Of a DNA stretch of 6,805 bases, positions 1 to 6,135 are shown piece after piece. The notes under the pieces were generated by a model. It was not told the origin of the DNA, ran no database searches, and saw only the letters and a list, made by a program, of their open reading frames with translations. The position numbers and the translations under genes were made by a program. The first letter of the stretch is position 1, and each line of letters starts with the position of its first letter. Origin of the DNA: Bacteroidales bacterium (GTDB lineage: Bacteria; Bacteroidota; Bacteroidia; Bacteroidales; SMBSF39); contig JAIOSH010000218.1 of the NCBI GenBank assembly GCA_021107685.1, positions 1 through 6,805 on the forward strand. Direction: 5' to 3'.

Positions 1-614
1 AGACTTACTTGTATTAAATCCGGATCCGCACCCGCCTCATCTATGAAAAATTTTTCAACATTATTACTATAAGCTTTAATCTTCAAATAAATTCCATCAT
101 ATATTTCACCAAAATCAATACGTTCATCGGTTGGAATTTTCCCTCTCCATTTTAATTGATCTGATACCTTATAATAGTTTACTTTTGTTTGTGTTTACAT
201 TTCGCCCGATATTGTGTTTAACCTTGCACCTAACATTTTTTCTTTAAGCGCAATCCCTTCGGTTTTTTTTGTATTTGCAGTGTGAGGATTTATATAGTTT
301 TTTTCCTTTTCAATATTTATAAAGGAATAAACAATCTCACCATTTTTAGTAATGAATACAGTACCACCAAAGAAGTCGGTATAAAATTTTACGTTATTAT
401 CAATCTGTCCCCGGTTTGCAATAAAAGGTATAGGCAGACATTCTGAAGTACGGTTTTGGGTAATCCGATTGCTTTCGCCATCAATGAAATAATCGGAATA
501 TAAATTTTCAATAGAACCGATATTTTGAGTACCCCAGCCGTATTGTGCATATGATATGCAGATAAAACCAAATGCTAAAAAGAATATTAACAATGAATAA
601 ATAAATTTTTTCAT
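1..614 (-). pseudogene. Exported SBBP/DUF7948-type surface protein, 5' part, interrupted by an in-frame TAA
   Basis: Reading starts at the ATG at 614, behind a strong Shine-Dalgarno. Residues 1-23 form a signal peptide (charged MKK, hydrophobic core, SYA before Q24), so the product is exported. Residues 64-98 carry 'FIANRGQ', 'VKFYTDFFGGTVFITKNG' and 'EIVYSF', typical of the N-terminal domain preceding beta-propeller (SBBP) repeats in Bacteroidota surface proteins. Codon 140 is TAA (195-197). The same frame then continues without another stop to the window edge and keeps family motifs: 'KVNYYKVSDQLKW', 'IDFGEIYDGIYLKIKAY', 'VEKFF' and 'GADPDLI'. The stop therefore sits inside the domain. It is one substitution away from AAA, CAA or GAA, and no frameshift is needed. 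A recent nonsense mutation, a sequencing error or readthrough are all possible. As it stands, a 139-residue truncated product would be made. The C-terminus, where a type IX secretion sorting domain would lie, is outside the window. The domain assignment is from memory of the family. Confidence 0.75.
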
Positions 615-620
615 GATGAT

Positions 621-628
621 TCTCCTCC
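621..628 (-). promoter_or_regulatory. Strong Shine-Dalgarno of the surface-protein gene
   Basis: On the minus strand this reads GGAGGAGA. Nine bases separate GGAGG from the ATG at 614, which is good spacing and fixes that start. It is unusual here: none of the other four complete gene starts on the plus strand (855, 1795, 2551, 4164), nor the cysH start at 5830, has a comparable purine motif, as expected for Bacteroidota. Confidence 0.75.
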
Positions 629-720
629 ATTTAATTTAATTGCGTTTATAAATATTATTCAAATTATTTTAATCTAATTCATTTTGAATATTTTTAAATG
701 CTAAAAAATAATAATTTTCA

Positions 721-728
721 CAAATATA
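721..728 (-). promoter_or_regulatory. Candidate -7 element for the surface-protein gene
   Basis: The minus strand reads TATATTTG, an exact match to the Bacteroidota -7 consensus TAnnTTTG. It would place the transcription start about 100 bases before the ATG at 614. No convincing TTG-type -33 element lies at the expected distance, and the region is so AT-rich that chance matches are likely. Confidence 0.25.
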
Positions 729-750
729 AGCATAAATATTCGTAATTTGA

Positions 751-795
751 TTAAAATTTTGTTAAATTAATCATTTATGTTAAATTTTGTTAAAT
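751..795. repeat. Imperfect direct repeat upstream of gldA
   Basis: TTAAAATTTTGTTAAAT (751-767) recurs as TTAAATTTTGTTAAAT (780-795), differing by one A, with starts 29 bp apart. The pair lies 60-104 bp before the gldA start in the divergent intergenic region. It could be a binding site for a regulator of gldA or of the divergent gene. Low sequence complexity makes this uncertain. Confidence 0.4.
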
Positions 796-803
796 AATAG
801 TAT

Positions 804-811
804 TATTCTTG
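804..811 (+). promoter_or_regulatory. Weak candidate -7 element for the gldA operon
   Basis: TATTCTTG matches the Bacteroidota consensus TAnnTTTG with one mismatch, 43 bp before the gldA ATG. A TTTG at 786-789 lies upstream, but the 14-bp gap is shorter than the usual spacing. Position and orientation fit an operon promoter, while the match itself is weak. Confidence 0.2.
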
Positions 812-854
812 CATAATTAATTTCATATTATTTTTTTTGCAAAAAATTTAAACT

Positions 855-1784
855 ATGGATATAATAGTAAAAAATTTAACAAAAAGATATGGTGCTCAAC
901 GAGCTGTTGATAATATCTCATTTAGAGTTAAAACAGGTGAAGTATTAGGATTTCTTGGACCTAACGGTGCAGGAAAAACTACAACTATGAAAGCAATAAC
1001 AACTTTTTTAACACCTAACGAAGGAAATATTACTGTTGGCAATTTTTCAATTTATGAAAATCCTGAAGAAGTAAAGAGACATATTGGATATTTACCTGAA
1101 AACAATCCTCTTTACCATGATATGCCTGTTATTGATTACCTGGTATTTGTTGCTGAATTACAAAGCATAGAAAAAACCAAGATCAAGGACAGGATATTGG
1201 AAATGATAAATTTGTGTGGATTAGAAGGCGAAAAGCATAAAAAGATAGGGGAACTTTCAAAAGGTTATCAACAACGTGTAGGATTAGCACAGGCATTAAT
1301 ACATAATCCTGATGTGTTGATTTTTGATGAACCCACAGCAGGGCTTGACCCTAATCAAATTGTCGAAATTCGTGAATTAATCAAAAGAATTGGCAAGGAA
1401 AAAACAGTAATTTTAAGTTCTCATATCCTGGCTGAGGTTGAAGCAACATGTGATAGGATTCTAATTATCAATAAAGGAAAAATTGTTGCTGACGGAACTT
1501 CAGAAGAATTAAGAAAACATTCACAGGGAAAAGAAATTTTAAAAATTAAAATTGAAGAAGGAGAGAAGAATATTATTTATAAGGCTCTTCAGGAATTGGA
1601 AACAACAGGTATTGTAGATTTTATTCAAGATGAGGAAAATTCATTTGAAATACAAACCAAACCCGAGCTTTCATCACGTAAAGCAATTTTTAAACTTTGT
1701 GTTGACAAGGGATGGATATTAACGGAAATGACACCAATTGAAACTAAGCTTGAAGATATATTCAGGGAATTAACATTAAATTAA
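855..1784 (+). CDS. gldA: Gliding-motility-associated ABC transporter ATPase GldA
   Basis: A cytoplasmic ATP-binding subunit that should hydrolyse ATP to drive the GldF permease encoded next to it. Of 309 residues, the first ~215 form a complete ABC ATPase: Walker A GPNGAGKTT (35-43), a Q-loop region reading 'GYLPENNPLY' (78-87) with Glu in place of Gln as I recall for GldA-like ATPases, signature LSKGYQQRVGLAQAL (134-148), Walker B VLIFDEP (154-160), D-loop AGLD (162-165) and switch His190 in 'LSSH'. The C-terminal ~90 residues form the extra domain of this subfamily and end in 'TKLEDIFRELT'. Length fits GldA (about 300). The start has no Shine-Dalgarno, only an A-rich leader (AAAAAATTTAAACT), which is normal for the phylum. 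It is the first gene of a plus-strand operon, with 10 bp to gldF. Naming relies on the gldF-gldG context as well as the motifs; the transported substrate is not established. Confidence 0.9.
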   Translation: MDIIVKNLTKRYGAQRAVDNISFRVKTGEVLGFLGPNGAGKTTTMKAITTFLTPNEGNITVGNFSIYENPEEVKRHIGYLPENNPLYHDMPVIDYLVFVAELQSIEKTKIKDRILEMINLCGLEGEKHKKIGELSKGYQQRVGLAQALIHNPDVLIFDEPTAGLDPNQIVEIRELIKRIGKEKTVILSSHILAEVEATCDRILIINKGKIVADGTSEELRKHSQGKEILKIKIEEGEKNIIYKALQELETTGIVDFIQDEENSFEIQTKPELSSRKAIFKLCVDKGWILTEMTPIETKLEDIFRELTLN

Positions 1785-1794
1785 GAATAATATT

Positions 1795-2514
1795 ATGAAA
1801 CAAATATGGATAATAACCAGGCGTGAATTACAATCATTTTTTGATTCATTAATGGCATATATAATGCTAATAGCTTTTTTAGGTTTTAGCGGATTTTTTA
1901 CTTGGCTTTTCGGTGCTGATATTTTCTTTGTAAAACAAGCTAGCCTGCAATCTTTCTTTGGTATTGCATACTGGACATTGTTTTTTTTTATTCCTGCACT
2001 GACAATGCGTTTGCTTGCCGAAGAAAACAGGTCGGGAACAATAGAACTTTTACTTACAAAACCCATAAATGACTGGCAGGTTGTATTAGGTAAATTTTTA
2101 TCTACTTTTTTATTGATAATTATTGCCTTAGTTTTAACATTACCTTATTATATTACAGTTGCAAATCTCGGTCCTATTGACCATGGTGCAGTTTGGTCGG
2201 GTTATTTAGGACTGATGTTTATGAGTGCTGCTTATATTAGCATTGGAATATTTACAAGTAGTGTTTCAAATAACCAGATTATAAGCTATTTATTAGCATT
2301 GTTCATTGGTATTTTTTTCCAGATAATTTTTTCAATGTTATCAAGCAATATTAGCGGTTTATTTGCCGAAATTCTTAATTATTTAAGTGTATCTACTCAT
2401 TTTGAGTCAATTTCAAGAGGAGTGATTGATTCAAAAGATATAATATATTTTCTTTCATTGATATTTTTTGGATTAATACTTGCTGAAGCCGGTCTGGCAA
2501 AAAGAAGATTGTAA
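1795..2514 (+). CDS. gldF: ABC-2 type permease GldF
   Basis: The inner-membrane channel subunit of the GldA-GldF-GldG transporter. Its 239 residues show about six hydrophobic segments (roughly 18-40, 55-74, 101-123, 134-156, 162-185, 215-233), the layout of ABC-2 permeases, with no periplasmic domain of any size. The cytoplasmic stretch after segment 2, 'MRLLAEENRSGTIELLLTKP' (71-90), is the coupling-helix motif of this family. 'LSVSTHFESISRGVIDSKD' (197-215) is also characteristic of ABC-2/GldF permeases. Length matches GldF (about 240). The start lies 10 bp after gldA, with no Shine-Dalgarno but an AT-rich spacer, consistent with co-transcription. A 36-bp AT-rich gap follows before gldG. 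Motifs and position between gldA and gldG make the assignment firm. Confidence 0.9.
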   Translation: MKQIWIITRRELQSFFDSLMAYIMLIAFLGFSGFFTWLFGADIFFVKQASLQSFFGIAYWTLFFFIPALTMRLLAEENRSGTIELLLTKPINDWQVVLGKFLSTFLLIIIALVLTLPYYITVANLGPIDHGAVWSGYLGLMFMSAAYISIGIFTSSVSNNQIISYLLALFIGIFFQIIFSMLSSNISGLFAEILNYLSVSTHFESISRGVIDSKDIIYFLSLIFFGLILAEAGLAKRRL

Positions 2515-2550
2515 TTATTAAAATTTGAAAAATTTTATAATATTAATAAA

Positions 2551-4068
2551 ATGAAAAATAAAAAATCAATAAGTACTCAAATATTGTTAGTAATTGCTGT
2601 TTTAGTTGTGATAAACGTTTTATCTGATAAATTTTTTATTCGGTTTGATTTCACAGCAGACAAGAGATATACTTTAAACAAAGCCACAAAAGATATATTA
2701 CGAGCATTAGATGAGCCAATAACAATTACTGCATATTTTACAGAAGACTTACCTCCTGATGTTGCAGTTACTAGAAGAGATTTTAAAGACCTTTTAATAG
2801 AATATGCAAGTGTATCAAAAGGAAAAGTTGTATATGAATTTGTTAATCCCAATAAAGACAGACAAGAAGAACAAAAGGCGTTGCAATCGGGCATTCAACC
2901 TGTAATAGTAAGTTCAAGAGAAAAAGATGAGGCTGTTCAGAAAAAAGTTTTTATGGGAGCAAAGATACAAATGGGTGAACAATCTGATATAATTCCTTTT
3001 ATGCAACCGGGAGCTGCAATGGAATATGCTTTATCTTCCAGTATTAAAAAACTTTCAGTAATTGATAAACCTTTAATCGGATTATTACAGGGACAAGGAG
3101 AACCTTCTATAAGAGCTTTTCAACAGGTTATGGGTTCTTTATCAATATTATATAAAGTAGAACCGGTCGATCTATCCAATTCTACAGTTGATATCAATAA
3201 ATACATTACAATTGCAATAGTATCACCAACAGATTCATTCCCTCCAAGCCAATTACAACAATTAGATAATTATCTCGCTAATGGTGGGAATTTATTTATA
3301 GCTTACAATAGAGTAGATGGCGATTTATCAACTGTTACTGGAAAATCAATTGAAACAGGTTTGGAAAATTGGTTAAGCAACAAAGGTTTGATAATTGAAA
3401 ATAATTTTATAGTTGATGCTAATAGTGGAAGTGTTGGTGTACGCCAGCAACAGGGTATGTTTAATTTCACAACTAATATCAAATTTCCTTATCTGCCTGT
3501 TATCACAACATTTGAAGACCATCCTGTAACTAAAGGCTTGGAACAGGTTCTGCTTCCTTTTGCCAGTTCAATTACTTTTACCGGAGATACATCAATAAAT
3601 TTTTTGCCATTAGCGAGAACATCTAAAAAATCAGGCACTCAATCATCACCTGTTTATTTTGATGTCAATAAAAAATGGTCCGATAAAGATTTTCCATTAT
3701 CAAACTTAACTGTTGCTGCTTTGCTTAGCGGAAAATTAGTCGGAAATAAAGAATCAAAAATTATTGTTATTTCTGATGGTAATTTCCCTGTTAATGGTGA
3801 AGGGAGACAGTCGCAACAATTGCAGCCTGATAATGTTAATCTTATGGTAAATTCAATTGACTGGCTTTCTGATGATACAGGTTTAATTGATCTCAGAACA
3901 AAAGGAGTAACTTCAAGACCTTTAGACCAGGTTGAACAAGGTACCAAAGCCATGTTAAAATGGTTTAATTTTTTATTGCCTATTCTACTGATAATAATTT
4001 ATGGATTCATCAGAATGCAGCGAAGACGAAGTCTTAGAGTGAAAAGAATGGAAGAAGGATATATTTAG
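2551..4068 (+). CDS. gldG: Gliding-motility ABC transporter auxiliary protein GldG
   Basis: A membrane-anchored auxiliary subunit of the GldAF transporter, mostly outside the cytoplasm. Its 505 residues have an N-terminal anchor (about 10-27) with no cleavage site, a large extracytoplasmic region, and a C-terminal transmembrane helix (about 471-488) followed by a basic tail (MQRRRSLRVKR). The soluble region has the ABC-2 auxiliary (GldG-like) features: 'FDFTADKRYTLNKATKDIL' (32-50) after the anchor, 'ITAYFTEDLPP' (59-69), 'IGLLQGQGEPSIRAF' (176-190), 'LDNYLANGGNLFIAY' (238-252) and, near the end, 'ISDGNFPVNGEG' (407-418) and 'DNVNLMVNSIDWLSDDTGLI' (427-446), which are very close to GldG. Flavobacterial GldG is, from memory, somewhat longer (about 550). 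The fold resembles a degenerate hydrolase/amidotransferase, but I see no catalytic motif, so a structural or substrate-handling role is likelier. It ends in TAG, with 95 bp before the DUF4340 gene. Confidence 0.9.
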   Translation: MKNKKSISTQILLVIAVLVVINVLSDKFFIRFDFTADKRYTLNKATKDILRALDEPITITAYFTEDLPPDVAVTRRDFKDLLIEYASVSKGKVVYEFVNPNKDRQEEQKALQSGIQPVIVSSREKDEAVQKKVFMGAKIQMGEQSDIIPFMQPGAAMEYALSSSIKKLSVIDKPLIGLLQGQGEPSIRAFQQVMGSLSILYKVEPVDLSNSTVDINKYITIAIVSPTDSFPPSQLQQLDNYLANGGNLFIAYNRVDGDLSTVTGKSIETGLENWLSNKGLIIENNFIVDANSGSVGVRQQQGMFNFTTNIKFPYLPVITTFEDHPVTKGLEQVLLPFASSITFTGDTSINFLPLARTSKKSGTQSSPVYFDVNKKWSDKDFPLSNLTVAALLSGKLVGNKESKIIVISDGNFPVNGEGRQSQQLQPDNVNLMVNSIDWLSDDTGLIDLRTKGVTSRPLDQVEQGTKAMLKWFNFLLPILLIIIYGFIRMQRRRSLRVKRMEEGYI

Positions 4069-4089
4069 TATTGACTATTGACTATTGAT
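4069..4089 (+). repeat. Heptamer tandem repeat (TATTGAC, about 3 copies)
   Basis: TATTGAC, TATTGAC, TATTGAT follow one another directly after the gldG stop codon, in the 95-bp gap before the DUF4340 gene. It is a short minisatellite that could vary in copy number by slippage. No function is evident. Its position within a probable operon means copy changes would alter only the spacer. Confidence 0.8.
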
Positions 4090-4163
4090 TATTTGGCTTA
4101 ATAATTTATTAACTCAGATAAATTGTAAAAACAAATTAAAAATTAATTTAATAATATAGAATT

Positions 4164-5129
4164 ATGTTATCAAAAATATTAAATACTAAAACATTAATAA
4201 TATTATTAGCAATATTAGTGATTATATATATAATAAGTAATCTTTCCGATTCGGGTGAAAGAACCTTTAAAAGTGAGTTAGTTACTATTGACACGGCAGA
4301 TATAACATCAATTATTATCCAACCTAAAATTGGAGGAGGTGATGAAATTAAGCTTACACGAACCGGTTATGATTGGAAATTAGAGTCAGGCGATAAAATT
4401 TATGATCCGGATAAAAATGCTGCTAATAATATCCTTTCTGAACTTATAAAAATTAAACCGGAACGTGTTGCTGCTACAGACGATTCTAAATGGAAACAAT
4501 ACGAGGTTACTGATTCTACAGGTACCAGAGTTTTGCTTAAAAAGAAAAATAAAGTAGTTGCTGATTTATATGTTGGAAAATTTTCGTATGCTCAGGCAAA
4601 AAATGCTCAACCAAATCAACGTCAACAAGGTAAAATGACTACTTATGTACGTTTGGCTGATGAAAAGGAAGTTTATGCCGTTGAAGGTTTTCTGAAAATG
4701 ACTATACAGAGTGATGTAAATGCATACAGGAACAATACATTAATAAATATCAATAAAAATGATTTAACTAAATTAGAATTTACTTATCCCGACAAATCAT
4801 TTACTTTAATGAAATTAGATAATAAATGGGTAATTAACGGAGTGCTTGCCGATTCTGCTAAGACAGCTAAATATTTCAATTCTTTAGCAAGAGTTATAAG
4901 TTCCAATTTTATTGATGATGTAAATCCTACAAGTTCTTTACCCGAATATTCATTGGAAATTGAGGGAAATAATTTTGCACCCATAGAAATAAAAGCTTTT
5001 CCTGCTGATACAACAAATAAATATATTATTACCTCATCAATTAATCAGGGAGCAAAATTTAGCGGAGCTAAATCAAATTTGTTTGAAAAAATATTTACTC
5101 AACAAAATACTTTTTTTTCTGAAAATTAA
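4164..5129 (+). CDS. DUF4340 membrane-anchored protein, partner of the Gld ABC transporter
   Basis: A 321-residue protein of the DUF4340 type. Residues 10-27 form one transmembrane anchor and the rest should lie outside the cytoplasm. The soluble part is two copies of one module. Copy 1 runs about 41-128 ('ADITSIIIQP', 'YDWKLESG', 'DPDKNAANNILSELIKIK'). Copy 2 runs about 193-277 ('NDLTKLEFTYP', 'NKWVINGVLAD', 'SAKTAKYFNSLARVISSNF'). Both share a hydrophobic strand, a Trp-containing strand, a short hairpin and a helix. DUF4340 proteins recur beside ABC ATPase, permease and GldG-like genes in several phyla, so it is probably an extra subunit of this transporter; no biochemical activity is known to me. 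The 95-bp gap after gldG, larger than the others, leaves room for a separate promoter, but none is recognisable. The end overlaps the convergent cysH stop, and a T8 run (5111-5118) lies in its last codons. Confidence 0.8.
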   Translation: MLSKILNTKTLIILLAILVIIYIISNLSDSGERTFKSELVTIDTADITSIIIQPKIGGGDEIKLTRTGYDWKLESGDKIYDPDKNAANNILSELIKIKPERVAATDDSKWKQYEVTDSTGTRVLLKKKNKVVADLYVGKFSYAQAKNAQPNQRQQGKMTTYVRLADEKEVYAVEGFLKMTIQSDVNAYRNNTLININKNDLTKLEFTYPDKSFTLMKLDNKWVINGVLADSAKTAKYFNSLARVISSNFIDDVNPTSSLPEYSLEIEGNNFAPIEIKAFPADTTNKYIITSSINQGAKFSGAKSNLFEKIFTQQNTFFSEN

Positions 5130-5135
5130 TTTTCA
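5120..5135. other. Perfect 16-bp palindrome spanning both convergent stop codons
   Basis: TGAAAATTAATTTTCA is its own reverse complement. The central TTAA (5126-5129) supplies the TAA stop of the DUF4340 gene on the plus strand and the TAA stop of cysH on the minus strand. As a result both proteins end Glu-Asn-stop. There is no loop and no T-tract downstream in either direction, so it is not a classical intrinsic terminator. Confidence 0.85.
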
Positions 5136-5830
5136 TGTAATCCACATTCCTTATATTCAGGTTGTTCCCACCACCATCTGCCCGACCGTATATCATCTCC
5201 TTGCTTGATTGCTCTTGTGCAAGGCTGGCAGCCAATACTCGGGAAGCCTTTATCGTGTAATATATTATATGGAATATTTTTTTGTTTAATATAATCCCAT
5301 ACCATATTATCTGTCCAATCAATTAAAGGATTAACTTTTATAATTTGATTTTGTTTATCCCATTCAATCAGCTTGCAATCTGTTCTTGTAACTGATTGTT
5401 CCTTTCTCAACCCGCAAATCCATGCATCCAATCCTTTAAAAGCTCTTTGTAATGGTTCAATTTTCCTGGTATGACAGCAGAGCTTGCGATTTTCAATACT
5501 TTCATAAAAAAGATTTATTCCTTTATGATTAACCATATTTTCAACATTTTTAGCATTAGGAAAAAATATCTCAATATTTATTTTATACCTGCTATTAGTT
5601 TTTTGGATAAGATCATAAGTTTCAGGGAATAATCTTCCTGTATCTAATGTAAATATCCTTACAGTACTATTAATAGAAGCTATCATTTCGGTAAGCACCT
5701 GGTCTTCTGCTCCAAGACTGGAAGAAAAAGCAATTTTTTCTTTATATTTATTTAAAAAAAATAAGATAACTTCTTCGGGAGATGCGTTTTGTAACTGCTT
5801 GTTCAATTCATTGACGATTTTTTCTTTCAT
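5126..5830 (-). CDS. cysH: Assimilatory APS/PAPS reductase, [4Fe-4S] type
   Basis: A cytoplasmic thioredoxin-dependent enzyme reducing adenylyl sulfate (APS, possibly also PAPS) to sulfite for cysteine synthesis. Of 234 residues, 'SSSLGAEDQVL' (36-46) is the phosphate-binding loop, 'LDTGRLFPET' (62-71) and 'CGLRKEQSVTRT' (139-150) help bind the nucleotide, and 'KGFPSIGCQPCTR' and 'GRWWWEQ' are family signatures. Cys118-Cys119 plus Cys201 and Cys204 are the four ligands of an iron-sulfur cluster. Cys229 in 'KECGLH' is the catalytic cysteine. The intact CC/CxxC set marks it as the cluster-bearing, APS-preferring type, since cluster-free PAPS reductases lack these cysteines. Length is normal. 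Nothing else of the sulfate pathway (cysD, cysN) is next to it in the window. The start at 5830 has an A-rich leader (ATCAGTAAA) and no Shine-Dalgarno. A hairpin with a T-tract at 5878-5906 lies about 48 bp upstream on the same strand and could end upstream transcription or act in the leader. Confidence 0.92.
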   Translation of the reverse strand: MKEKIVNELNKQLQNASPEEVILFFLNKYKEKIAFSSSLGAEDQVLTEMIASINSTVRIFTLDTGRLFPETYDLIQKTNSRYKINIEIFFPNAKNVENMVNHKGINLFYESIENRKLCCHTRKIEPLQRAFKGLDAWICGLRKEQSVTRTDCKLIEWDKQNQIIKVNPLIDWTDNMVWDYIKQKNIPYNILHDKGFPSIGCQPCTRAIKQGDDIRSGRWWWEQPEYKECGLHEN

Positions 5831-5877
5831 TTTACTGATATATTGAATTAATAATTAAAGTGTTAATTTATCATTAG

Positions 5878-5906
5878 AAAAAATAGCACTATGCTTTAGC
5901 ATGGTG
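5878..5906 (-). terminator. Hairpin R1 with T6 tract: intrinsic terminator or REP-like unit
   Basis: On the minus strand, CACCATGCTAAAGCATAGTG (5906-5887) folds into an eight-base-pair stem with a four-base loop (one pair C·A on this strand, U·G on the other). It is followed by CTA and six T residues (5883-5878). The position, downstream of the phosphoesterase gene and upstream of cysH, suits a terminator that separates the two minus-strand genes. It closely resembles the hairpin at 5988-6007 and may instead be half of a repeat element. Confidence 0.5.
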
Positions 5907-5943
5907 ATTGTGAATGTAACATATTAATATCTCTTTTTTTTAA

Positions 5944-5962
5944 AGCCCGTTAAAAACGCGCT
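5944..5962. repeat. Imperfect palindrome between the two hairpins
   Basis: AGCCCGTT and AACGCGCT flank a three-A centre. Seven of eight positions pair, with one central C-C mismatch. It lies almost midway between hairpins R1 and R2 and is one of the few GC-containing patches in the gap. A T-run precedes it on the plus strand, but none follows on either strand, so it does not look like a terminator. Confidence 0.4.
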
Positions 5963-5987
5963 AATTTGTTTGTTCATTTCTTTATCA

Positions 5988-6016
5988 CACCAAGCTGAAG
6001 CTTGGTGCTGATTTTT
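5988..6016 (+). terminator. Hairpin R2 with T5 tract: intrinsic terminator or REP-like unit
   Basis: CACCAAGCTGAAGCTTGGTG (5988-6007) gives a perfect eight-base-pair stem with a UGAA loop. It can be extended by TCA (5985-5987) pairing with TGA (6009-6011) around a bulged C. CTGA and five T residues (6012-6016) follow on the plus strand. No plus-strand gene ends nearby, so as a terminator it would only stop read-through transcription antisense to cysH. This favours the reading that it is one half of an inverted repeat pair with the hairpin at 5887-5906. Confidence 0.5.
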
Positions 6017-6135
6017 ATATTTTTCATATTTTTTTTTTTTGGTCGTAAAACGGACTAAATTATTATACTATTATTTTATAAAATTTTGTTTTTGCATAGT
6101 TTTTCTGAATTTGTTTGTAGCTTTGCTAAGTTAGG

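Larger units (their letters stand above)
5831..6135. other. Gene-free AT-rich intergenic region with hairpins
   Basis: No open frame with coding character and no RNA gene I can recognise lies here. It holds the two related hairpins (5887-5906 and 5988-6007), an imperfect palindrome between them (5944-5962) and a T12 run (6029-6040). The rest, including 6041-6135, shows only AT-rich sequence with short, unconvincing inverted repeats. Confidence 0.7.

Noticed and set aside
1776..2066. Open frame of 96 codons on the minus strand opposite gldF
   Set aside because: It lies entirely over the strongly family-matching gldF and shows no family motif; it is a shadow frame.
2515..2550. Inverted repeat AAAATTT-GAA-AAATTTT between gldF and gldG
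   Set aside because: It is an all A-U stem in a very AT-rich spacer inside an operon, and chance is the simplest explanation.
3654..3953. Open frame of 99 codons on the minus strand opposite gldG
   Set aside because: It covers the conserved C-terminal part of gldG and has no recognisable protein character.
4090..4163. A promoter for the DUF4340 gene
   Set aside because: No TAnnTTTG element with an upstream TTG at plausible spacing is present; only near-matches expected by chance.
6029..6040. T12 run as a phase-variable tract
   Set aside because: It is in non-coding DNA behind the phosphoesterase gene and far from any start, so length changes have no obvious effect.
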